DNA of 9,996 bases from Pelagibacteraceae bacterium (lineage in GTDB: Bacteria; Pseudomonadota; Alphaproteobacteria; HIMB59; GCA-002718135): NCBI GenBank assembly GCA_002718135.1, contig PBDN01000002.1, positions 1 through 9,996 on the forward strand. Direction: 5' to 3'. The translations under genes and the position numbers were made by a program. Shown here piece after piece: positions 1 to 6,875 of this stretch; positions within the stretch are counted from its first letter, which is position 1, and each line of letters starts with the position of its first letter. Under the pieces are notes generated by a model. That model made no database searches. It saw only the letters and a list, made by a program, of their open reading frames with translations, and was not told the DNA's origin.

Positions 1-90
1 TTCTGCTTTAACATCTGGAGCAGGTTTTTCTTCTGCTTTAACATCTGGAGCAGGTTTTTCTTCTGCTTTAACATCTGGAGCAGGTTTTTT
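1..90 (-). repeat. 30-bp in-frame tandem repeat in rpsP tail (3 visible copies)
   Basis: Positions 1-30, 31-60 and 61-90 are the same 30-bp unit; only base 90 differs (t instead of c). That change turns the first residue of the most N-terminal copy from Glu to Lys. Each unit encodes [10 protein letters not shown] or [10 protein letters not shown]. There are no spacers between copies. The array reaches the window edge, so the total copy number is unknown. Near-perfect identity at the DNA level, including third positions, points to recent slippage or unequal crossover. Confidence 0.97.
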
Positions 91-432
91 TGAATCTCCC
101 TCTTCTTTCGCCACTTTTAATTTTTCCTGAGTTTTTTTCTTTGGTAAATGTTTTTTTGTTTTTTCTGTAATTACAGGCTTTTCTACAACGCCCATTTTAC
201 TTAAAAAAATTAATACTCTATCTGATGGTTTAGCTCCTTGTGACATCCATTTTTTTGTTTTATCAAGATCCATTTTAACTCTATCCGCACTATCTTTAGG
301 TAACATGGGATTATAGGTACCAACTTGGTCAATAAACTTTCCATCTCTTGATCTTCGAGAGTCTGCTACAACAATTCTGTAAAATGGTCTTTTTTTTGCA
401 CCGCCTCTAGATAATCTAATTCTTACCGGCAT
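1..432 (-). CDS. rpsP: 30S ribosomal protein bS16, 3' end cut by window edge
   Basis: bS16 is a small-subunit ribosomal protein that binds 16S rRNA early in 30S assembly. The N-terminus [19 protein letters not shown], followed by [22 protein letters not shown] (residues 21-42), is the classic bS16 signature. The conserved fold ends near residue 85. From about residue 90 there is a Lys/Glu/Pro/Ala-rich tail, ending in three copies of a ten-residue unit ([10 protein letters not shown], then [10 protein letters not shown] twice, residues 115-144). The reading frame is still open at base 1, so at least 144 residues are present against roughly 80-90 for the core. Alphaproteobacterial bS16 proteins often carry charged tails, but a perfect tandem repeat is notable. 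The ATG has a good ribosome-binding site (AAGGA, 438-442, 5-nt spacer) and lies 11 nt after the ffh stop, so it is probably co-transcribed with ffh. In related genomes rimM, trmD and rplS often follow; here they would lie outside the window. Confidence 0.96.
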   Translation of the reverse strand, partial: MPVRIRLSRGGAKKRPFYRIVVADSRRSRDGKFIDQVGTYNPMLPKDSADRVKMDLDKTKKWMSQGAKPSDRVLIFLSKMGVVEKPVITEKTKKHLPKKKTQEKLKVAKEEGDSKKPAPDVKAEEKPAPDVKAEEKPAPDVKAE

Positions 433-443
433 CTCATTCCTTT

Positions 444-1808
444 CTAATTAAAATTTCGAGGAAAATTTCCTTGCATTGTTTGCATAATATCTTTGGGCAT
501 TCCTCCTTTACCCATAGATTTCATTCTTTTCATCATCTTTTGTGATTGAAGAAACTGTTTTAAAAGTTTGTTAACGTCTTGAACTCGCGTTCCAGAACCT
601 TTAGAAATGCGTATTTTTCTGGAAGCTTTAATTAAATTAGGATCTGATCTTTCTTCTTTTGTCATTGATTCTATTATAGCCACCTGGTGATTAATTAATT
701 TTTCAGAAATTTTATTTTCAGCCATCATTTTTTGTGCTTTTGAAACACCTGGTAACATAGACATTATTCCTGATACACCACCCATTTTGCTCATTTGTTT
801 TAGTTGTTTGCTAAAATCACTTAAATCGAAATTTCCTTTTTCTAATTTTTTAGCCAATGTTTCCATTTCTTCTTGATCTATATTTTCTGATGCTTTTTCT
901 ACCAATGAAACAATATCTCCCATTCCAAGAATTCTTTGTGCTATACGTTCAGGATAAAACAATTCAAAATTTTCTATCTTTTCCCCAACTCCAATAAATT
1001 TGATTGGAGCATTAGTTATTGTTTTAATAGATAAAGCTGCACCTCCACGACTATCGCCATCAATACGAGTTAAAATTGATCCAGAAATTTTTATTGCTTC
1101 ACTAAAACTTTTTGCCACGTTGGCAGCATCTTGACCTGTTAGTGCATCAGCGACAAGTAATGTTTCATGAGGTTGAAATTTTTTTTCAATTTCTACTAAT
1201 TCAGACATTAATTTTGAATCAATGACCTGTCTTCCTGCAGTATCCAATAAGACAACATCAGCTAAATTGCTTTCTGAATATTTAATTAGTTCATGAACGA
1301 TGTTAACAGGATTATTTAAATTATGATTAAAAAATTCAACACCAACCTGTTCGGCTAAAACTTTTAATTGTTCTTGAGCTGCTGGACGATAAATATCAAC
1401 AGAGCCCAAAATAATTTTTTTCTTAGATATCTTTGATAAATGTTTTGCAAGTTTTGCTACTGATGTTGTTTTTCCAGAACCTTGGAGGCCACAAAATAAA
1501 ATTTTAGTTAAAGATGAAGATAATATTTTTAATGGTTGATTTTCAGAACCTAGAATTTTAATTAATTCATCTTGAACAAGTTTGATAATCATCTGATCTG
1601 CTTTTACTGACTTTAAGACTTCTTTTCCTAGGACTTTTTCCTTAACTGAATCTATAAATTGCTTAACTACAGAAAGTGCAACATCAGCTTCTAAAAGAGC
1701 GATACGTATTTCACGCATAGTTTGTTCTAAATCAGATTCTGAAATAACAGCTTTTCCTCTTATGCTTCTAACTATTTTTTCAAACTTAATATTCAAAGAA
1801 TCAAACAT
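444..1808 (-). CDS. ffh: Signal recognition particle GTPase Ffh (SRP54 homologue)
   Basis: Ffh binds 4.5S RNA and hydrophobic signal sequences emerging from the ribosome, and delivers the complex to FtsY at the inner membrane. The 454-residue protein has normal length and domain order. The N domain (about 1-90) includes the ALLEADVAL motif. The G domain has GLQGSGKTT (107-115), DIYRPAAQ (138-145), DTAGR (189-193), TRID (247-250) and GVGEK (273-277). The Met-rich M domain (about 325-445) carries the RNA-binding segment [15 protein letters not shown]. The frame is open back to an ATG at 1868, but I chose the ATG at 1808. MFDSL there matches the family N-terminus and has a GGAG site 4 nt upstream, whereas the extra 20 codons would be translated through a strong RNA hairpin. 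It is the first gene of an ffh-rpsP operon, divergent from dapF. The 4.5S RNA gene is not in this window. Confidence 0.97.
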   Translation of the reverse strand: MFDSLNIKFEKIVRSIRGKAVISESDLEQTMREIRIALLEADVALSVVKQFIDSVKEKVLGKEVLKSVKADQMIIKLVQDELIKILGSENQPLKILSSSLTKILFCGLQGSGKTTSVAKLAKHLSKISKKKIILGSVDIYRPAAQEQLKVLAEQVGVEFFNHNLNNPVNIVHELIKYSESNLADVVLLDTAGRQVIDSKLMSELVEIEKKFQPHETLLVADALTGQDAANVAKSFSEAIKISGSILTRIDGDSRGGAALSIKTITNAPIKFIGVGEKIENFELFYPERIAQRILGMGDIVSLVEKASENIDQEEMETLAKKLEKGNFDLSDFSKQLKQMSKMGGVSGIMSMLPGVSKAQKMMAENKISEKLINHQVAIIESMTKEERSDPNLIKASRKIRISKGSGTRVQDVNKLLKQFLQSQKMMKRMKSMGKGGMPKDIMQTMQGNFPRNFN

Positions 1809-1812
1809 ATTT

Positions 1813-1816
1813 CTCC
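1813..1816 (-). promoter_or_regulatory. Ribosome-binding site of ffh (decides start)
   Basis: GGAG on the minus strand, 4 nt before the ATG at 1808. It supports that start over the in-frame ATG at 1868. This is one of the few recognisable Shine-Dalgarno sites in the window. Confidence 0.75.
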
Positions 1817-1829
1817 ATATAATATTTAA

Positions 1830-1858
1830 CACCAGGGCACGAAACTCGTGGGCTGATG
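1830..1858 (-). promoter_or_regulatory. Hairpin in the 5' leader of ffh
   Basis: Read on the minus strand, CATCAG pairs with CTGGTG (6 bp, one G-U), then comes a symmetric CC/CC internal loop, then CACGA pairs with TCGTG around a GTT loop. The element is far richer in G/C than its surroundings. It ends 13 nt before the GGAG site, so it could act as a leader RNA controlling ffh-rpsP translation. I do not recognise it as a named riboswitch or ribosomal-protein leader; any function is inference. Confidence 0.45.
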
Positions 1859-1885
1859 GACCTATCACAATTGTAACAAGCTTAA

Positions 1886-1912
1886 TAACTCTACAATCTA
1901 GGATTTGAGTTA
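1886..1912 (-). promoter_or_regulatory. Upstream stem-loop in the ffh leader
   Basis: On the minus strand TAACTC pairs with GAGTTA (6 bp), with an inner AATC/GATT stem (4 bp) closing a CTA loop; unpaired A and GTA separate the two stems. It lies 27 nt further from ffh than the 1830-1858 hairpin, so the two could form one structured leader if transcription starts upstream of 1912. The transcription start is unknown: a possible -35 (TTGACT, minus strand 1944-1939) has no convincing -10 partner. Confidence 0.3.
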
Positions 1913-1947
1913 CTCCCTCTATTTATTAAGAGCTATAAAGTCAAGTT

Positions 1948-1971
1948 TTGAAAAAAATACAATTTTTTCAA
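1948..1971. promoter_or_regulatory. Palindrome between ffh and dapF
   Basis: TTGAAAAAA (1948-1956) and TTTTTTCAA (1963-1971) form a perfect 9-bp inverted repeat around ATACAA. It sits near the middle of the 196-bp divergent region, 33 nt before dapF. Each arm begins with TTGAAA, a good match to a -35 box, one facing each gene, but neither has a clear -10 at normal spacing. It could be an operator, a bent A-tract element or part of two back-to-back promoters. Confidence 0.35.
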
Positions 1972-2004
1972 GAAAACTAAGTAAATTAAGGGTATAGAAG
2001 CCAT

Positions 2005-2820
2005 ATGCAAAAAATAGAATTTATAAAAATGCATGGTTTGGGCAATGATTTTGTAATAATTGATCAAAGAAAAAATAAAATACCTATCAATGAAAATTTA
2101 ATAATAAAATTAAGTGATAGAAGAAGTGGTGCTGGATGTGACCAATTAATAACCATAAATAAACCTCGAGGAAATGAAGATTCTGTTATTAAAATTTTTA
2201 ATCCTAGTGGAGATAGAGCAGAGGCTTGTGGTAACGGCACACGTTGTGTTGCTAAATTGTTGTTTATGGAGACCAAAAAAAAATCGCTTAACATTTTATC
2301 TGATGCAGGAATATTAAAAGCAACACGTAAAGATAAAAAAAATATTACTGTTAATATGGGTAAATTTTCAAATGAATGGGATAAAATCCCTCTTCAAAAA
2401 AAAATGGATACTTTTAATATACCAATTCACATAAATAATTTTACTAAAGGAGTTGCTGTAAATATAGGTAATCCACACGTAGTTTTTTTTGGAGAAAATA
2501 TTGAAAATGTAGATTTAAGTTCTATTGGCCCCAAAATAGAAAATCATGAATTTTTTCCACAAAAAACTAATGTTGAATTTGTTCAGGTAGTTAATTTGAA
2601 TACTATAAAAATGAAAGTTTGGGAAAGAAATACTGGTATTACTCTTGCATGTGGTAGTGGTGCATGTGCAGCAGTTTATGCTGCAATGAAAAAAAACTTA
2701 ACTAAAAACAAAGTAAAAGTTATGGTTGAAAGAGGTTCATTAGAAATTACAATTGAGAATGAAGAAGGTATAATGACAGGACCTGCTGAAATCAGCTATA
2801 TTGGAACTATTGATATATAA
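2005..2820 (+). CDS. dapF: Diaminopimelate epimerase
   Basis: DapF interconverts LL- and meso-diaminopimelate in the cytoplasm, supplying lysine synthesis and peptidoglycan cross-linking. It is a cofactor-independent two-cysteine racemase. At 271 residues it has the usual length and two symmetric halves. The N-terminus IEFIKMHGLGNDFVIID is diagnostic. Catalytic Cys75 lies in EACGNGTRC and Cys216 in LACGSGACA. The substrate-binding NPSGDRAEACGNG (66-78) and GNPHVVFF (155-162) motifs are intact. The ATG at 2005 fits the family start; the only Shine-Dalgarno-like sequence is a distant AAGGG (1988-1992). It is the first gene of a tight operon, with mtaB starting 1 nt after its stop. DapF next to an MtaB-type methylthiotransferase and ftsY is an order I know from other Alphaproteobacteria. 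Confidence 0.97.
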   Translation: MQKIEFIKMHGLGNDFVIIDQRKNKIPINENLIIKLSDRRSGAGCDQLITINKPRGNEDSVIKIFNPSGDRAEACGNGTRCVAKLLFMETKKKSLNILSDAGILKATRKDKKNITVNMGKFSNEWDKIPLQKKMDTFNIPIHINNFTKGVAVNIGNPHVVFFGENIENVDLSSIGPKIENHEFFPQKTNVEFVQVVNLNTIKMKVWERNTGITLACGSGACAAVYAAMKKNLTKNKVKVMVERGSLEITIENEEGIMTGPAEISYIGTIDI

Positions 2821-2821
2821 T

Positions 2822-4081
2822 ATGTCGATAAATAAAAAAATTATCAACTTAGGATGTAGATTAAATATCTATGAAGGTGAAATAATAAAAAATCATCTTA
2901 AAAAAAATAAATTAAAAAATATAACTGTAATAAACTCATGTGCCGTAACAGCAGAAGCAGAAAAAAAAACGGCCTATGAAATTAGAAAGGCAAAAAAAAT
3001 AAAACCAAAAAATAAAATTATTGTCACAGGATGTGCTGCTCAAATAAACCCAAAAAAATATGAATTTTTAAAAGAAGTTGACATGGTTATAGGTAATAAA
3101 GATAAATTACTTAAACAAACTTGGAATAATCTTAATTTTGAAAAAACTACACACGTATCAGATATTTTGAAAGAGAATACTCCAATACCTATTAGTATTG
3201 AAAAATTTGAAGGCAGGTCACGAGCATTTGTGGAAATACAACAAGGATGTGATCATCGGTGTACTTTTTGCATTATTCCTTATGGGAGAGGAAATAACAG
3301 AAGTGTTCCTGCAGGTGACATAGTTCGTAGAATAAAAAAAATTGTAAAAAACAACTACCAAGAAGTGGTTTTAACAGGTGTAGATATAACAGATTATGGC
3401 AAAGACTTACCTGGAAAACCAAGTTTAGCAAACTTAATAAAACGAGTATTAAAATTTGTACCAGAATTAAAACAATTGCGTCTTACCTCAATTGATTGTG
3501 CTGAAATCACAAATGATTTTTGGGAACTTTTATCTAATAAAAGATTAATGCCACATTTTCACTTAAGTCTTCAAGCAGGAAATAATCTAATTTTAAAAAG
3601 AATGAAAAGAAGACATACGCGTGAACAAGCAATTGAGTTTTGTAAAAAAGTTTTGTCGATAAGAAAAAATGTTACATTTGGAGCTGATTTAATTGCTGGT
3701 TTTCCTACAGAAACAAATAATATGTTTACAGACTCACTAAACTTAATTCATGAATGCAACTTAACACACTTACATGTTTTTCCTTATTCTCCAAGAGAAG
3801 GCACTCCTGCTGCACGTATGCCACAAGTAGATAAAAATATCATAAAAATAAGAGCGGCAGAATTAAGAAAAAAAGGATATGAACAGATGAATAAACATTT
3901 AATTAAAAAAATTGGGCTCAAAGATAAGATTTTAATAGAACAAACAGGAGAAAAAGATTCTAGTGGTAAAAATCAAAATTTTATAAAAGTTAAGTTGGCT
4001 GAAAAAATTAGTGAAGGTAAAATTATTCCATGCCTCTATACTGGTGTCCAAAATGAAATACTGTTAGCAAAAAAAATATGA
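2822..4081 (+). CDS. mtaB: tRNA t6A37 methylthiotransferase, MtaB type (radical SAM)
   Basis: This family uses two 4Fe-4S clusters and S-adenosylmethionine to convert t6A to ms2t6A at position 37 of tRNAs reading ANN codons. The 419-residue protein has the N-terminal UPF0004 domain with cluster cysteines Cys12 (NLGCRLN), Cys40 (NSCAVT) and Cys71 (TGCAAQ). The radical-SAM triad is Cys143, Cys147 and Cys150 (GCDHRCTFC), followed by IIPYGRGNNRSVP. A C-terminal TRAM-like region covers about 363-419. GCRLN, INSCAVTAEAE and YGRGNNRSVP point to MtaB; I considered MiaB and RimO less likely. An in-frame ATG at 2801 lies inside dapF. I prefer 2822, which gives the normal start and a 1-nt gap after the dapF stop. 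No good ribosome-binding site is present, so translational coupling to dapF is likely. The last bases overlap ftsY by 4 nt (ATGA). Confidence 0.92.
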   Translation: MSINKKIINLGCRLNIYEGEIIKNHLKKNKLKNITVINSCAVTAEAEKKTAYEIRKAKKIKPKNKIIVTGCAAQINPKKYEFLKEVDMVIGNKDKLLKQTWNNLNFEKTTHVSDILKENTPIPISIEKFEGRSRAFVEIQQGCDHRCTFCIIPYGRGNNRSVPAGDIVRRIKKIVKNNYQEVVLTGVDITDYGKDLPGKPSLANLIKRVLKFVPELKQLRLTSIDCAEITNDFWELLSNKRLMPHFHLSLQAGNNLILKRMKRRHTREQAIEFCKKVLSIRKNVTFGADLIAGFPTETNNMFTDSLNLIHECNLTHLHVFPYSPREGTPAARMPQVDKNIIKIRAAELRKKGYEQMNKHLIKKIGLKDKILIEQTGEKDSSGKNQNFIKVKLAEKISEGKIIPCLYTGVQNEILLAKKI

Positions 4082-4992
4082 GTATATTTTCTCATTTTAA
4101 AACAAATTTACAAAAAACTTCCAATTTTTTGTCTTTTAATATTTTGAATTCATTTCATAATAAAAAGATTGATGCTGAAACTTTAGAGGAACTAGAAGCA
4201 GTTTTAATTTCAGCTGATATCAGTATGGATGTTGTATCAAATCTAATTGATTCAGTAAGAAGGGTAAAAAAATCTGAAAAAAATGTTTCTGCAATGGTAC
4301 TTGAAGTTTTAGCAAATGAAATTGAGTCAATTCTTAAACCAAGAGAAAAATTGTTAATTGACCCTAATGATAATACTGCTAAAACTCTATTGTTTGTTGG
4401 GGTCAATGGAAGTGGTAAAACAACTTCTATAGGAAAAATTTCTAGTAAAATAGGCAATGGTAAGAATATTCTTATAGCAGCTTGTGATACTTTCAGAGCC
4501 GCAGCAGTTGATCAGTTAAAAACTTGGGCAGAAAAAAATAATAACGATTTTTTTAAGGGAGAAATTAATCAGGACCCTGCAAGTGTTGCTTACAAAGCTT
4601 CTGAAAAATTTATTAATGAAAAATACGATTACTTAATAGTAGATACAGCAGGTCGACTATCAAACAACACCAATCTTATAAATCAACTAATAAAAATTAA
4701 AAAGGTTATTACAAAAAAAATTATTCCTAATCAAATTAAAACTATTCTTGTTTTAGACGGAACTAATGGTTCAAACATGATTAAACAAGCAGAAATATTT
4801 GGTAAAAATTTCGATATTTCAGGAATTATAATAACAAAACTTGATGGTACAGCTAAAGGTGGGGCATTAATTTCAATTGCAAATAAATATGAAATACCTA
4901 TAAACTACGTTGGTCTTGGGGAGAGAGTTGAGGATTTAGTTGAATTTAATTCAAGAATATTTTCAAGATCAATTTTAAATCTTGTGGAGTAA
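4078..4992 (+). CDS. ftsY: Signal recognition particle receptor FtsY
   Basis: FtsY is the membrane-associated SRP receptor GTPase that docks Ffh-ribosome complexes onto the Sec translocon. The 304-residue protein contains a helical N domain (about 20-95) and a G domain with GVNGSGKTT (108-116), DTFRAAA (137-143), DTAGR (189-193), TKLD (253-256) and GLGE (279-282). The long acidic A domain of E. coli FtsY is absent, so membrane contact probably relies on the N-terminal helix; short FtsY is common in Alphaproteobacteria. The usual DATTGQN loop is here DGTNGSN (227-233), a mild departure from the family. Its ATG overlaps the mtaB stop (ATGA), indicating coupling, and yciB follows after 2 nt. Its partner gene ffh is 2.3 kb away, start to start, on the opposite strand. 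Confidence 0.97.
   Translation: MSIFSHFKTNLQKTSNFLSFNILNSFHNKKIDAETLEELEAVLISADISMDVVSNLIDSVRRVKKSEKNVSAMVLEVLANEIESILKPREKLLIDPNDNTAKTLLFVGVNGSGKTTSIGKISSKIGNGKNILIAACDTFRAAAVDQLKTWAEKNNNDFFKGEINQDPASVAYKASEKFINEKYDYLIVDTAGRLSNNTNLINQLIKIKKVITKKIIPNQIKTILVLDGTNGSNMIKQAEIFGKNFDISGIIITKLDGTAKGGALISIANKYEIPINYVGLGERVEDLVEFNSRIFSRSILNLVE
4986..4989 (+). promoter_or_regulatory. Ribosome-binding site of yciB
   Basis: GGAG inside the last codons of ftsY, 5 nt before the yciB ATG at 4995. It is the clearest Shine-Dalgarno site in the operon; dapF and mtaB have none at a standard distance. Confidence 0.7.
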
Positions 4993-4994
4993 TA

Positions 4995-5534
4995 ATGAAA
5001 TCTATTTATAAACTTTTGATTGATATTGGACCGCTTGCAGTTTTTTTTCTTTTTTATACAAGAAGTGGATTACAGGCGTCTATTATGCCATTTATGATTG
5101 CAACAGTAATAGCTGTACTATTCTCATATATTTTAGAAAAAAAAATACCTATTATGCCTACAGTTGGGGCTGGCATTGTATTAATTTTTGGGGGATTAAC
5201 AATTTATTTTGATAATGAAGTTTTTTTTAAAATGAAACCAACAATTATTAATATTTTATTTGCTGCAATTTTGTGGGTAGGAGCAGTTATTAATAAACCA
5301 CTGTTAAAGATTTTATTAGGAGCTGCAATTAAGTTAGAGGATGAGGGTTGGAAAATTCTGACACAAAGATGGATTGCTTTTTTTGTTGCTCTTGCTATTT
5401 TGAATGAAATAGTTTGGCGAACTCAATCTACAGATATTTGGGTTAATTTTAAAGTTTTTGGTATTTTGCCAATTACATTTATTTTCACTATGACCCAGTT
5501 TCCACTAATAAAAAAATATCAAATAAATGAATAA
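4995..5534 (+). CDS. yciB: Inner-membrane septation protein A family (YciB/IspZ)
   Basis: YciB (also called IspZ) is a polytopic inner-membrane protein implicated in septation and envelope maintenance; its biochemical role is unsettled. The 179-residue product has normal family length with about five to seven hydrophobic segments (roughly 6-22, 29-47, 55-71, 83-99, 101-112, 126-141 and 153-171). Family signatures are visible: DNEVFFKMKPTIIN (73-86), ILTQRWIAFF (121-130), LNEIVWRTQS (136-145) and WVNFKVFGILP (149-159). A GGAG site at 4986-4989 with a 5-nt spacer supports the ATG at 4995, 2 nt after the ftsY stop. It closes the dapF-mtaB-ftsY-yciB operon. Its TAA stop directly abuts the pgk stop from the other strand, leaving no room for a separate terminator. 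Confidence 0.93.
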   Translation: MKSIYKLLIDIGPLAVFFLFYTRSGLQASIMPFMIATVIAVLFSYILEKKIPIMPTVGAGIVLIFGGLTIYFDNEVFFKMKPTIINILFAAILWVGAVINKPLLKILLGAAIKLEDEGWKILTQRWIAFFVALAILNEIVWRTQSTDIWVNFKVFGILPITFIFTMTQFPLIKKYQINE

Positions 5535-6731
5535 CTAAAAATTATTTTCTTTTAAAGCAATCACTCCAGGGGATTGATTACCTTCAAGCCATTCTAAAAA
5601 TGCTCCCCCTGCATTAGAAAGATAGCTAAAGCCATCATTTGCATTAGCTAATTTTATTGCTGATAAAGTATCTCCACCACCTGCATAAGCCTCTAAATTT
5701 AATTTTTTTGCATTTATAGATATAGTTTTTGCAATAGTCCTTGTGCTTCTATCAAACGGTTCAGTTTCAAAAGCACCAATAGGACCGTTCCAGAGTAACA
5801 TTTTTGATTTTAAAATTGCTTTTGTAATAAGTTTAGTTGTATCTTCTCCAACATCTAAAATCATTTGATCGGGTTGAATATCACCAATACTAGCGTTGTT
5901 AATATTTTTTTTATCTCGAATATTATTAGCACAAACAGCATCAACTGGTAATATTATATTGCATTCACAAATTTTTGCTTTTTTTTCAATTTCTTTAGCA
6001 ACAATTATTAATTCTTTTTCAACTAAAGATTTACCAATTTTATAATTTTTAGCCAATAAAAAAGTATTAGCCATAGCTCCTCCAATAGCAATAGTATTAA
6101 AAATTTTAATTAAATTTTTCAATAATTTAATTTTTGTGGAAATCTTAGAGCCTCCTATAATTGCAATATTTGGTTTTCTATTATTGTTAAGAATTAAATT
6201 AACTTTTTTAATTTCACTAATAAGATTATAACCAGCAACCGCAGGTAAATATTTTGGAAATCCAGTTATTGAAGTATGATTACGATGTGAAGCAGAAAAA
6301 GCATCATTGACAAAAACATCAAAAAAAGAAGAAATTTCTTTGGCAAAACTTAGGTCAAGATTTTCTTCACCTTGATTAAAGCGAATATTTTCAAAAAGAC
6401 ATATTTCTCCAAACTTAACTTGAATTATCTTTTGACGAATTGAATCACTATCAAAAGTCTCTAAAAAATGAATTTTTTTTACTTCAAGGATTTTTTCTAA
6501 TGTAGAACAAATAAACTTAAGTGAATATTTTTTATTTATTTTGCCTTTAGGCCTTCCAAAATGGGATAAGATAAAAATCTTATTTTTTTGATCGAGTAGT
6601 TTATTTATAGATTTTTTAATAGCTAATATTCTTGCGGTATCTGTTATCTTACCTTCAACTAAAGGAATATTTAAATCCGCTCTAAATAAAACCTGTTTAT
6701 TTTTAATTTGAAAGTTATTTAAATTTTTCAT
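5535..6731 (-). CDS. pgk: Phosphoglycerate kinase
   Basis: Pgk is cytosolic and reversibly transfers phosphate between 1,3-bisphosphoglycerate and ADP in glycolysis and gluconeogenesis. The 398-residue protein has normal two-lobed architecture. N-lobe substrate motifs are RADLNIPL (17-24), TARI (32-35), SHFGRPKG (56-63), FENIRFNQGE (113-122) and NDAFSASHR (142-150). C-lobe nucleotide motifs are GGSKISTK (193-200), GGAMANTF (217-224), WNGPIGAFE (314-322), GGGDTLSAI (351-359) and SNAGGAFLEWLEG (372-384). The basic residues expected to bind substrate or phosphate (Arg34, Arg60, Arg117, Arg150, Lys196, Lys200) are present. Changes from the common form are GGSK for GGAK and SNAGG for STGGG; both look conservative and the enzyme is probably active. 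No Shine-Dalgarno site precedes the ATG at 6731. It is transcribed alone, divergent from gcrA and convergent with yciB. Confidence 0.97.
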   Translation of the reverse strand: MKNLNNFQIKNKQVLFRADLNIPLVEGKITDTARILAIKKSINKLLDQKNKIFILSHFGRPKGKINKKYSLKFICSTLEKILEVKKIHFLETFDSDSIRQKIIQVKFGEICLFENIRFNQGEENLDLSFAKEISSFFDVFVNDAFSASHRNHTSITGFPKYLPAVAGYNLISEIKKVNLILNNNRKPNIAIIGGSKISTKIKLLKNLIKIFNTIAIGGAMANTFLLAKNYKIGKSLVEKELIIVAKEIEKKAKICECNIILPVDAVCANNIRDKKNINNASIGDIQPDQMILDVGEDTTKLITKAILKSKMLLWNGPIGAFETEPFDRSTRTIAKTISINAKKLNLEAYAGGGDTLSAIKLANANDGFSYLSNAGGAFLEWLEGNQSPGVIALKENNF

Positions 6732-6807
6732 TAATTATTCACATTTATACAAAAAAAACCAAGTTTTTACCGATTTTTTCAAAAATTAACTAGTTTTCTG
6801 TTTTACC

Positions 6808-6813
6808 TATAAT
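6808..6813 (+). promoter_or_regulatory. Candidate -10 box upstream of gcrA
   Basis: Exact TATAAT, 63 nt before the gcrA start. A possible -35, TTAACT at 6786-6791, is 16 nt upstream and matches the consensus at four of six positions. In such AT-rich DNA a TATAAT can arise by chance, so this is only a candidate. The whole 6732-6875 gap must also hold the pgk promoter, which I could not place with confidence. It contains no GANTC site. Confidence 0.35.
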
Positions 6814-6863
6814 ATATTTAGTATATTAATATTTACCCAAGATACTATATGTAGTTTCTGCTT

Positions 6864-6869
6864 AAAGGA
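6864..6869 (+). promoter_or_regulatory. Ribosome-binding site of gcrA
   Basis: AAAGGA with a 6-nt spacer to the ATG at 6876; it supports this start, which also gives the expected GcrA N-terminus. Confidence 0.75.
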
Positions 6870-6875
6870 AAAAAT

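Noticed and set aside
1..90. CRISPR array
   Set aside because: The repeats are contiguous without spacers and lie in frame inside rpsP.
1809..1868. N-terminal extension of ffh from the in-frame ATG at 1868
   Set aside because: The extra 20 residues do not fit Ffh, the family start and GGAG site support 1808, and the extension would be translated through the leader hairpin.
1809..1920. 4.5S SRP RNA gene next to ffh
   Set aside because: The conserved GGAAGG-containing apical loop of bacterial SRP RNA is absent on both strands.
2064..2294. Open frame on the minus strand inside dapF
   Set aside because: It is antisense to a clear dapF, has no family features and no ribosome-binding site; a shadow frame.
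2801..2821. Upstream ATG for mtaB at 2801
   Set aside because: It lies inside dapF and adds MELLIYN, which is not part of the family N-terminus; the ATG at 2822 gives the expected start.
4155..4457. Open frame on the minus strand inside ftsY
   Set aside because: Low-complexity product antisense to conserved FtsY coding sequence; a shadow frame.
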